Positions 1 through 11,200 of a DNA stretch of 26,715 bases are shown here, one piece after another (position 1 is the first letter of the stretch; each line of letters begins with the position of its first letter). Position numbers and translations under genes: made by a program. This DNA is from Gonium pectorale (taxonomy: Eukaryota; Chlorophyta; Chlorophyceae; Chlamydomonadales; Volvocaceae), in contig LSYV01000050.1 of the NCBI GenBank assembly GCA_001584585.1, forward strand, positions 186,304 through 213,018, given 5' to 3'. The notes beneath the pieces are model-generated. The model searched no databases, had not been told where the DNA came from, and saw only the letters and a program-made list of their open reading frames with translations.

Positions 1-962
1 TGAACTCGGGCTAAGTACAAGGGCGACCGGTAAGCCGCGGGTTCACCTCGGTAAAAAACGGCGCGGGAGACGCCGCGATTCCGCCGGAGGCCAGCCGGCC
101 GAAGGCCCCCCGAAGCCCCGGGATTCCCGGCGAAGAGAGTCGGCCAGATGCAGGCCCGGCCGGCTGCTCCTGCGATACCGCGCATAAACGTGACGACGAC
201 CTGGGGGGTCGCCACATGCCGCCAGATGCATGTCGCATGCGAACCTACCAGGGAAAGGGAGTGCCCGCCGCCGCCAGAGATCCAATTGCCGGCCATCGGA
301 GAGCTCCAATTGCTGCGGCGGTATGGTGGCGTCAGGAGTATCAGGAGAGGCGACGGCGGTGGTAGGCATTACACGAAGCAGGGGCATCCGACGGGCCTCC
401 ATCCATCGTAACTGGGCATGTATTGTCATATGGCAACCGGTGGCGGCAGGCCGTACTCGCCGCCGACCAGCTGCAACAACGCTTGCCCAGACGAGGACTA
501 CCGCCAGGCGTCTCAGGGGGGGGGGGCGCCCAATCCGCGCTCTGCAGACGGCAACGCGCTAACCGGGCCGCCGCCCTCAACATACGGGCGGGGGAGGAGA
601 GGTGATGATGGAGGATCCGCTGTTGTCAGTAAGCCAAGGGCCTGTTAGTCCTGCGAAAATGGGGCTGGGCGGGCGGAGCTGGGGCGGGCGTACCCGTGCC
701 CAACCCACCCAAAACCCAAACCCAGCGCTCCCACGCGGCGCCCCCTCAATGCCGGCCGGCGAGCGGCCGGCGCCCTTTTGGGCACAGTCAGGAAATGGTC
801 CCTGTGGGGTAGGAAGGTGAGCGGGGCCGGAGACGCTCGGGTACGACACCGTGCAGCCCAAACCCAGCAGCAGTAAAAGAGCGCTTTTAGCATATTAACC
901 TTTCGACCTTTCAATGTCTCCGAGCAAGGAGTGCCGCAGTTCGCGACCCACAGACAAGGGCC

Positions 963-1020
963 AGCAGGGGTCGGTTCTACAATGCACATTGAGCAGGGGT
1001 CGGTTCTACAATGCAAATTG
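963..1020. repeat. 29-bp tandem duplication
   Basis: Two adjacent 29-bp units (963-991 and 992-1020) starting AGCAGGGGTCGGTTCTACAA differ at one base. A simple recent tandem duplication with no obvious coding role. Confidence 0.95.
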
Positions 1021-2145
1021 CACTGCTGTTGATTGATTCCACGGTGGCCTATTGTCTCCGAAACCATCAGTCCGTACTCGCTCGCTTGCATTCTCAGTTT
1101 TGCCTCAGTTTTGCATAGTAATTAGCTGCCCAATGAACTACATTATATTCGGCAACTCGCCCCTCCGCTCAACGTATTAGGCCATGAAAGGGCTTCAACG
1201 CTCACAGGTCATGCGTTCCCTGAGGCTATCGGCCCTGGTATGCCTTCTAGCTTCGGCAAAGATATCGAGGTGCATGAGCTCAAATGGTCGGTTCGAGGCA
1301 TCATGAACTCGTTTCATGCTTAAGCATCAAGCTTGAACTATTTGTGGGCAGTTTATACCATAAGCCTTGACATGTTCGTCACATGATGACCCCGCGCCCT
1401 GTTTTGTGTTCGCAGCGAGCGAGGCTGACGGCAACGGAGGCAAATATGCGAAAAGGGGCTTTGCTCAAGGTAATCCTGGAAGCCCAACTCAATCGGAGGG
1501 AACGCACGTCTCGGTTGGGTGTTGCCTGTGTACAGTGTGTATGTCAACCCCCATAGCAAGGGACCTACGCCAAGCTACAAATGCCAGAAGATGCAGTTGC
1601 ACAGCATCCTGGAGGCACGTTGGGACCCTGTGTTACCCCTCCCCCCAACCTACCCTTACCCAACCCGGCTGTTCCCCCAAGCCCCGGTTCGAACGGCCAC
1701 CGCCGGCTCTTATTTCCCAAGGCGTGCCTCCCTTGCAGCAAAACTCCAGGCTTCCACCATTTGCACCCGCACGGTTCCATCCCTCACAGCACCGCACTGC
1801 ACACACTACACAAGCAACGCAACCCCGTCCTCATCCCACAATATGCAACCCGCGTGCCCCATGCCGCCCATGGGGTCTCCCCATTATTGCCCCCCATCCG
1901 GCCTCACAACTTCTCACCCATCCACACGCAAACCCAGTTACGCTGGATCACAAGCACGCACTCGTCATGACACAGCCGTCACCATGGCAAGGCACCCCTG
2001 CCTATGCCCTGACTTGATTGCCCTCGGCTGCTGTTCCGATGATCGCTCATCCACCCCGCCTTGAACTGCCACCCAACTGTTTTTCACCCCAACAGTCTGC
2101 CTCCAAATAGCAAGCATACGGCCCTTACATCCCCTCGCTCGCCGC

Positions 2146-2178
<33 letters not shown>

Positions 2179-2180
2179 AC
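2146..2180. repeat. (CA)n microsatellite
   Basis: About 35 bases of CA dinucleotide repeat with one CATA interruption. Confidence 0.97.
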
Positions 2181-2797
2181 ATTCACATTATTATGCGTTG
2201 TTCCTTTTCAACACATTCACATTCACGTCATCACGCACCACGGAGCTCCAGGCCCCATCATCATGCGATTTAAGAACAAGCAGTACTCCCCTGCACAGCC
2301 ACTACTCTTAATGATGTGCAGTAGACGACTACTACGACTGCTGCACCCACTCCTGCACTACTGCCCATCATGAACTGCGTTAGTTGATTGCTTCCCAATG
2401 TTGTTGAGTTGATGTATCTGCGGCTGCGTTGGCCAACAACACGCGTCCTGCAAGGCCTGGAGGGGATGGGGGTGGGGCGAAAGTAGTAAGGGTTCACGTA
2501 CGTGGCAGCAGGGAAGATCACCTCATTTTTGTGCCTGCAAGCATTTTGTATAGCGGAGATGTTGAAAGGGACAGTCAAGCGTCGGGCCCCTTGCATGTGA
2601 CCAATTTTCACACGCCCTCCCTCCCTCTGTCGGAGGTGAATGCTAATGGACGGCTCCTCGTCAGCCCGGATGCTATGCTGTAACGTCTTTAGCTCCCACT
2701 CCTATCTCCCACTTGACAGACACCCAGCCACGTCGCCCCTTACCTGCCCCCTTGCCGCGCCTCAACTGCTTTGGTGCACACGGCCTTCGTTCGTAAG

Positions 2798-2884
2798 GCG
2801 GTGGACCGCCGCAACCGCCGCCGTCGCCACCACCACCACCACCAGCGCCACTACCACCACCAGCGCCGCCATCACCGCCACCAG
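2798..2884 (+). CDS. Candidate proline-rich exon
   Basis: In one frame this stretch encodes 28 codons dominated by Pro, with PPSPPPPPPAPLPPPAPPS-type composition as in hydroxyproline-rich extracellular proteins of green algae. It is preceded by TAAG, where the in-frame TAA forces a splice acceptor, and followed by G|GTAGCT. Both ends are phase 1, and the next exon (3261) begins in phase 1, so it joins in frame. The same bases are a CCN-type microsatellite, so the open frame could be chance. The acceptor has only a weak pyrimidine tract. Confidence 0.4.
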
Positions 2885-5800
2885 GTAGCTAAAGCCCCGG
2901 CGACCACTCATACGCTCGCCTTCCCTACCCCGCCTTTTCTCTTCGGGCTTCCTAATGGGGCTGAGTGTCTTCCGCTAGACCGCTAGCCTGCCTTGGTAGC
3001 CAAACCGGGTAGCCAAGCCTGGTAGCCAAAGCTGGTAGCCAACGACGAGCGGTGCGTGTGCAGTAATCTTGCTGCGTGGTGCCAATAGTACGTGGTGCAG
3101 GAGGTTGAAGGCGTTGTGCGCACGCAGGCGTGCATGTGCGTGCGTGCATGCATGCATGGCGCGTTGTTTGCTTGCCGCATGCGAGCGCAGAGCTCCCTTA
3201 TTTGGCGGATGTGGTGGCCTGGATGCAACCAATCCATGCAAACGGACGAATGCTTGACAGGCTGTGGAGATGACGTCGCCTTCGTCTACAGCGGCCCGCA
3301 GCTGCCGTTTCCAGAAGCTCCCCGCCCAGCGCCCGCAGTCGAGTGTCAGTTCCTGTTGCTGGGCGAGCGTGGAGGTGGCTTCTTGGAGGGCCCAGCAGCC
3401 GTTCGTCAGGCGAGCCTCCACTGCACCAACAGCCCCGTCCTCGTCGTCGGTGCAGCCGCTCCATTGCCGGGCAGTAGTGTCCTTGTGAGCCTCGTTGTAG
3501 GGCCCGAGCTAAATAGCACCCTGGTGTACAGCGGCGATGGTGTATCCTACAACATCTCCACTACTGAAACCGATGGCGAGGCCCATGACGACGGCGAAAG
3601 CGCCCCAGGGAGGCATATGTATATGGGCCTGGCCTTTGTTGGCGTCGAGCTGACCCTGGTAGATTCCGCCATCCAAGGCGTCCCGCTGAGTGCCACGGGG
3701 CCGCTCCTGGCGTGCTGGTGGGTCGCTCGAGGCCTCGAGCGCCCACGGGCGCTCTGGTGTACGGCATCCGCCTCTGTACGGCATTCGCCCCTGTAGGGCA
3801 TTCGCCTCTGTGTGTCTTGACATGTGCATGCATACTAGCTGTCCGGCTCATGCACGAAGGGGCCAGTCTTCTTTGTTTTGTTTCTTCCACCGCCGTCATT
3901 GGTACCCGTCTCACCATCCATCTGCCGTGCCGATAGATCCGCGCTGCTACCGCCACCACTGCTTATCGCAATGCACGCTGTGCAATGTGTGTAGGAGCTG
4001 CCCAGCTCTTGCCTTTCGGAACGTCACGTTTACACGCTTGGCAGCTCCCGAAGACCCCAGCAATGAGGATGCACCTCTCCTGTTCGGCGTGGCTGCGGCA
4101 ACCGGCGTGGCAACGGCCGTCGTTGACGGCTTCAGCTGCACTGGAGTGGCGGGGGCAAGCCACTGGGCATGCCTGCAGCTCGACTTCCAGCAGGTTCGTG
4201 GCTGGGGTAGCCAGGTAGCCAGGTCGTGCACGCTTGCTCGCTCGCTCGCTCGCTTGTTCCAGTTGCCATGTTATTGGTTGCCGTGCATGTTGCGGATACA
4301 TACACATAGATGCTGGTTCTCAGTTGGTGCGCAGTTTCGTATCATCATTAAGCGAGCGAGTAGATGGGCATCAGATATCAGTCGGTAGCTAGCTTGGTTC
4401 ATCGCTGGTGGCTCCGGTTGCTTTGCCTATCAATATATATTCGGCTGTTGATTGTCCTTCCTCGCTGCTGTGCACATACAGGGTGACGCGGCATCGATCT
4501 CGTTAAACCGCTCTGTGATTGAGAACAACACTGTCAGCTCGAGCGGGGGTGCAGGAGCCCTCGTCTTCACGTCGTCCATCCACGGGGCACAGGCACAGGA
4601 CGGCGGCAACAGCGCGGTTCTTGCGGTGCGCATTTCGAACAGCCGCCTGGCTGGAAACAGGGGCGGCTCGGGGCCTGCCATCTACAGCTCCGTCCCTCTG
4701 AGGGTGGGTGCCCGTTTGAGGGTGTAACGTTAGCATTTAGTTAGTTACATGTACAGCCCGGTTGGAGCAGCGTGCAAACACGTGCACACATGGCTGGCTT
4801 AGCACTGCATTCGTGTGGCTTTTCGCAGTGGTGGATGGATTAAGCAAGGGCGCAAAGTGGGTGTGGTGGTGCCTAGGTGTCAATGTACGCAAGTGCGTTG
4901 ATTGGTGCCAGGGGGGTAACACGCACGGTACATAAACTGGTGGCGCAGCCCCCGCATGTATGGGTGGGGCACGTTGCAATGCTGGATTGCAACGTACGTG
5001 TATACGTGACGCGACAAATGCCCATCATTCCCCGATCCCGCCGCAGGAAATGGACATTTTTCACAGTCACATAAGCGATCATCACAGCACGTTCCGAGGG
5101 TATGCTCCTGTGACAGATGTCCCTGCATCTATCTTGGCCCGTCTGCCCGTTGCCTGCCCGTTGCCTGCCTATCTCGCTTGCTTGACTCTCACTTCATGTT
5201 GTACTGCTGCAGGAAGCGTGGAGGCGGTGCTGTACACGTCATGGCCAAATCGTTGGCTGTGCAGCTACACGACACCCGGCTCGAACGCAACACGATGGAG
5301 TGCGGGTCGGGTAGGTCAGCCAACGTGGCCTGCGTTGCCCGCCGTACGGACTATGGCGGAGAACGCATGGGGCGCATGGGCGCCCCATTTGCGGTTGTTG
5401 GGACAGCATTCGCTGATAGAGGCCATGCCTGCTGGCTGTGCAGCCGAGTCGATTACTGCTGTGGCCTCAATGCGACGGCACGATAGGCCCCTTCCCTTCG
5501 AATCCCTCGAGCACCCATCCATATCTCATTCCGCTACGGAGCGCCCACGCCAAGCAATGGCAGCTAGATAGATAGCCAAGCTATGCCAGTGTTACTTGGC
5601 CTATCCTTCCGGCTACACCCAACCAAGCTAGCGAATCCAGTGTCTGAGCAGCACTCCTATCCGGCTGGTATGTGTGTATGTGTGTATGTATGTACGGTGC
5701 AGGGGGTGCACTGTACGTCAATAATGGGATTGTCTCAACGCTTGAAGTTGGTGGCGGCAGCTCCATCACCGACAACCGTGCTCTGTGGGGTAAGCACGGT

Positions 5801-8180
5801 GCATCCCCTCCCTCACGCCACGCTCTTCCGTCCGCCCTACCTGTACATATGTAGCAGCAGCAAGCCAATACATTCCAGTAGGGCCGCACCATACATACAA
5901 GGGGAGGAACCATGCGGCCTTCTGCACCAGTGCAGTTGCTATCTAGCCCCATGGAGGGCGACACTCATGGGCACATACTGCTTGCGAAATCATTCCATCC
6001 AAGGAGTGCTGCCTAGCGCACTCCTTGGCTGTCAAGCTTGTGAATGTAACCCCCCTCCGTCCCCCGCCTGGCGCAGGCGGTGCAATCTATGTGGACGGCA
6101 TGGTAGAAACGATGGTCGTGAGTGGCGGCAGCTCAATCGCGAGCAACAGCGCCGTGGGCGGAGGTGCGCTGGGCCTGCTGATGCGGTTCAGCCTCAGCAG
6201 ACATACCACCTGATGACTTTCTTTGGCACCGATCAGCGCACTCCATCCCCATGTGGATCCCCAACCGATCAGCGCACATGCACTCCATGTGTACACTCAC
6301 TGCATATGCATGTGCATTCAGTTTAGCGTGCGACATTTATAAGACATTTGTTTTCACGGCTGGCGTATGCTTCGTCCGGCCTTGGTCGGTCCACGTACCC
6401 GCCCACCCACGTTGACCATACTGCTGGTCAAGGGCACACCTGTATGTACGACATGCTTCTGTACGACATGCTTCTGTACGACATGCTTCTGTACGACATG
6501 CTTCTGTACAACATGCTTCTGTACGACATGCTTCTGTACATACGTCTGTCGCATTCCTGCGCGTCTTCTTGCTGCATGTCTCTCGATCCCGAACAACCTC
6601 GCAACCCCCCTTGCATGTTGCTGCATGCATTATCACATTCCCCCATTCCTCCTATTCCTATCCGACCCGGCAGGTGGCGCCATTTACCTTGGCGAGTCTG
6701 TGATAAGGTTTACTTTAGACGGCAACAGCACGCTAGCTGGAAACCGCGTCGATGGCGGCAGCGGTGAGTCATTATCCGCATCTATCTCGAGCTACATTTA
6801 TATTGAAATCCTTGTCTGGCCGGCCATGCGGGGTGCGCGGGATTACGGTTGGATGGGCAGGTGCCAGCAGCAGCTGCCTTGGGCATGGCGGGCCCTCGGC
6901 CACCCGTGCCACCCAATGGGTGCTGCCAAGTGCCAACCAGCTATCCGGACGTCTTCCCATCTGTGTATCCGTCCGCTGATGCACCGTCCGCTGATGCACG
7001 CGGAGCAAGCGTGTCCGTCACCCCGCACGCACGATGTATGTATATATGTGGTCTGCACGCACGCACTCTCACCGCTTCCACCCTGCACCCCAGCCAGCCA
7101 GTGGTAGTAGAAGTGCAACTCCAGCACCACCACTTGCATGCATGCACCCCGCCCCTTCAGCTTCCAACCACGCACGTATGCACTTTGTAGGCGGCGCCGT
7201 CTTCATCAAGAGTGGCGTTGTTCGGATATCTGTAAAAGGTGGCAGTGCCATCACGGAGAACATCGCAAGAAACGACGGTGCGTTCATCCAGTACTACTTG
7301 CGCATGTACGTACGTATGCGCGGTTCGTTGCAATCTGGCGATCGGACTCTGAGCGATTGGGGCAATCAACCCGGAACGGACACACGCCGCTGACGTATTC
7401 GTCGTATGCGTCGTTCCATTGCAACACGCCGATGACACTTTCGGGCAGCAGCATTCGCGTACTTCTCTTCCGGCTGCGAATCGACTATCTGCTGAGTAGG
7501 ACGGCCGTTATCTATTGCCACCCATGGCCAGACTGTTGGCGAAATTTGCTTTGTCCACACTACGCACTACGCACGAGTGGCCCAAAACATGCCTGCTAGG
7601 GATAGGAAGGGGTACTGCTTGGGTGGCCATTTGAACCCCGGGGGTTGGACATGCAACTAACCAGGGTTATAACTATACACAAAGCGTGGGCAAGGTAAAG
7701 AGCCTTCCTCTCTACGTCCGTCGTTCTGTGTGCCGAGCGGCGGCATGCATAGATACCTCCCCCCCCCCGGCCCCTCCCTTCCGCCCCCTACCTCTCCCAC
7801 AGCGGCCACTTTACGGCGGCTCAGTCGTGCTCAGTCGGAATGCAGTTGTGACCAGCTGTGTGCCCCGCCCACCCATTACCAAGGGACGGGACGACCTGCC
7901 TACTCCTCGATCGGCCAACACGGCTACTGCCCCCGCTCCCCCCCACCCTACCTGCTGCACGCAGGCGGCGCCATCTACATGAACTTTTATGTCTCAAATT
8001 TCATCGTTGACGGCAGCAGCGTGATCTCCGGCAACCGTGCCACGGGCGGCAGCGGTGAGGCAGTGGCACCCTGGCTGGTCACAGGGACAGCGCCCCGCAG
8101 TGCGTGTCCGTCACCCCACACGCACGATGTATGTATACATGTGGTCTGCACGCACTCAGACCGCTGCACCCCAGCCAGTA

Positions 8181-8219
<39 letters not shown>

Positions 8220-11200
8220 CAACTCCAGCATCACCTGAATGCACTCCCTCCGTACCATGCATCATCCACACATGCAGGCGGCGCCGTTGCTGTTCGGGAC
8301 AACCTATTTGACATTGTGGTAAAAGGCGGCAGTGTCATTGCGAACAACACCGCCAGATATGATGGTGCGTTTGCTTACAAGCGAATGACAACGTCCAGAC
8401 AACGTCCAGGCAGTAACGCATCGTCCCGGCAATCCGGTGAATGTGCTATCCATGCGGCGGCATGGACCCCCCATCCACCGTTTGTCCCTCACTCTTGTCC
8501 CAGCAATCAAGGCACAGTGCATGGATGTCAATATGTCTAATATGAACATGGCCAGCTGTACCACCGCGCACTCGTTAACAATGGACGGCTGCGGTGTAGT
8601 GCTTGCTTGACGCACCCTACCCCCCCCCCCGCCCATTCGTTAACAACGGACGGCTGTGTACTGCTGTACTGCTGTACTATCAACACGGTCATTACGTATC
8701 ACCATGCCTTCCAACCTGCAGGCGGCGCCATCTTTTTACGATCTGGCGTGTCAAACCTGACTATTGACGGCAGCAGCGTGATCTCTGGCAACCGGGCCAC
8801 TGGCGGTAGCGGTGAGGCATACATTGAGTGCAGCGGATGTACTGATGGACAAGTTGTTACCTGCTGCTGCCCGCCGACCATGTATACGGCGCGTCAGGGG
8901 GTTAGGTTGGGGAGCTGTCGGCAGCTGCATACCGCAGCTACATATACACGATACCGGGCGTATAGGCGGGCCGCGGCCACCCATGCCAGGCGCTCGGTGC
9001 TGCCAACCGCCCATCCAGACTATCCAGACGCGCCAATCGTGTATCCGAGATGCCCACGGATGTCCATCGGCTCCATCCACGCGCGGTGCATGCATCGGTC
9101 TTGATCAGTAATCAAATCCATACCTGCACACGAGAACATGGCAATACCTGTCATCATCGCCAGCTACCTGCCAGCCAACTCTACTTCTCGCTCAGCCAGC
9201 AGCCTGCAGACGGCGTCGGACTGATGTGATTCCAGTGCTGTGCTGTGCTGTGGAAACGTGCTGTGGTGCATGTTATTGCCGCGCGCGGGCAGCGTCGTGA
9301 GTGGCATGGTGCCCCCATACACACACCAAGCAAGGGGGCGCCCCTCTGCGATATTTTATCGGAAGCCGCTAATTCTCCGACATGATATCTCTTCTCCGAT
9401 CCGCACACTCGGCTGCACCCAATCGTCCATGATGAGCGCATCGGGAGGCAGAGATAGACCGCTGCAAACCACCCTAACGAGCCGCCACCGGGAGGAACTG
9501 GCTTGCGGCATCCGTGTATGCCGCTCATGACCACGGTGGTTTCTTCGTTGCATTTATCAAGTAGGGGCGCTCTTGGGCGCCACGGCTACATTACGTGTGG
9601 CGTACCTCGCGATATCATGATGTTGGCGCGTGGTGGATCATGATCAAGCGAGCGCCCTGCCACTCGTGCCCTCCCCGCCCTACAACCTCCAGGCGGAGCC
9701 ATCTTCGTGGGGAGCACTGCCGGTTCAATAACACTCAACGGCAACAGCACGGTGGCTGGCAACCGTGCAGATGGCGGTAGCGGTGAGACATTGGTCCGCG
9801 GGATAAACTGCAACCATGTATGCCAAATATTCCCTGGACGGCCATGAGGTCGGCCATGAGGTCGGCCATGAGGTCGGCGATGAGGTCGGCCACGAGGTCG
9901 GCCATGAGGTCGGCCATGAGGTCGGCCAAGAGGTCGGCCATGAGGTCGGCCATGAGGTCGGCCGTGAGGTCGGGAATGCGGTCGGCAATGAGGTCGGGGC
10001 AGCTGCCCGCAGCTACTACGGGTGCCCGCGGCTACCACGGCTGCCGACAGCGCCCACAGCTACGGCCACCCACCCATCCAGGCGCTGGTTGCTGCTGCCA
10101 GCCAGCTATCCGTCCAGACGCCCCGTCAGTGCGGAGCAAGCGGGGCCTCCGTGACACCTACAGATATATATACCACCTATACATATACACCACCCATATA
10201 TATAGCTGTAGGTGGCACGGAGGCCCCGCACGGAGGCCTCCTCTGCTGCATGCCCCACGATCACATGGACATGGAAAGGAAAAGGAAAAAAGGAAAGTTT
10301 ACGCGTGATCATACACCATCGCGTGTGTTATGGGGGGAGTATGGCACATGTCCTCTTGTTGAGGGATCACTCCCACCGGGGTTTTTCCCGACGGTATATC
10401 CACCACCGGCCCCTCCACGCCTGACTCACGCCCCTGGTCATGTGCCTGGAGTCAGCAGAGTGGCCATCACAGCCAGCGCTTCGCAGGTTGGGCCCCCGAG
10501 CTATGGGCTCACGACTGCTTGCACAATCATGCCACTGCTCTCCCGTGATTGGAATACGGGATTCGAACCCACGACCTCTGGTGACCATCGAGCGATCGGA
10601 TCATGGGTTTCTAACAGCACAACCACCAGTTGGTTAGACTGATAGCTGAGTGTTAGCTATGGGGATCACATGGACATGCATACATGCCCCGAATGAATCC
10701 CGTGCGTGTGCAGGCGGCGCCATCTTCATTCATTTCAACGTAGTTTCGTTTGAGGTCAAAGGCGGCGCTGTCATCACAAACAACTCCGCAAACAATGACG
10801 GTGCGTTCGATTCGCTTTCGTGGGAAGGTTTATCCCAGTTTACGTGTATTCAATTTTACTTCCGTCGTTCTGTGTGCCGAGCGGCGGCATGCATAGATAC
10901 CTCCCCCCCCCCGGCCCTCCCTTCCGCCCCCTACCTCTCCCACAGCGGCCACTTTACGGCGGCTCAGTCGTGCTCAGTCGGAATGCAGTTGTGACCAGCT
11001 GTGTGCCCCGCCCACCCATTACCAAGGGACGGGACGACCTGCCTACTCCTCGATCGGCCAACACGGCTACTGCCCCCGCTCCCCCCCACCCTACCTGCTG
11101 CACGCAGGCGGCGCCATCTACATGAACTTTTATGTCTCAAGTTTTACCGTTGACGGCAGCAGCGTGATCTCCGGCAACCGTGCCACGGGCGGCAGCGGTG

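Larger units (their letters stand above)
1..2797. other. Region without a supported gene
   Basis: Several open frames exist on both strands but none has a recognisable domain, a convincing start or consistent splice phases. 1-880 is very GC-rich; 880-1400 is AT-richer. The missing 5' exon(s) and promoter of the giant gene are probably here, most likely in the last kilobase. One open stretch near 2480-2640 (VVRVHVRG, HLIFVPASILYSG) looks protein-like, but no phase-compatible junction to the next exon could be shown. Confidence 0.5.
4704..5702 (+). other. N-terminal introns without further features
   Basis: The introns at 4704-5046 and 5311-5702 show nothing beyond a TGTGTATG-rich tract near 5670-5695. 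Short coding exons lie between them at 5047-5099 and 5213-5310. Confidence 0.5.

Noticed and set aside
43..1091. Several ORFs of 70-150 codons on both strands
   Set aside because: GC-rich shadows with Arg/Pro/Ala bias, no domain, no consistent splice signals.
1405..1469. Candidate exon between TGTGTTCGCAG and CAAG|GTAATC
   Set aside because: Splice-like ends and an open phase 1-1 frame exist, but no similarity to the gene and no partner exon could be identified.
2211..2611. Minus-strand ORF of 113 codons
   Set aside because: No recognisable motif, and it overlaps a plus-strand frame that is equally open; neither could be supported.
3092..3260. In-frame ATG at 3092 as start of the giant gene
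   Set aside because: The resulting 56 residues are Cys/Met/Arg-rich from a GTGCATGC-type repeat, show no signal peptide, and a good acceptor lies at 3260.
6337..6646. Repeat ORFs around 6445-6541
   Set aside because: Products of the 15-bp VNTR; no other coding evidence.
6445..9996. CRISPR-like arrays
   Set aside because: The tandem repeats have no spacers and the context is clearly eukaryotic with spliced genes.
9586..10038. Long repeat-encoded ORFs (RPHG, SAMR, HEVG repeats)
   Set aside because: They are translations of the 12-bp VNTR inside an intron.
10545..10640. Functional tRNA-Ser gene
   Set aside because: The anticodon stem does not pair and the acceptor ends are not complementary; only the A/B-box-like parts remain.
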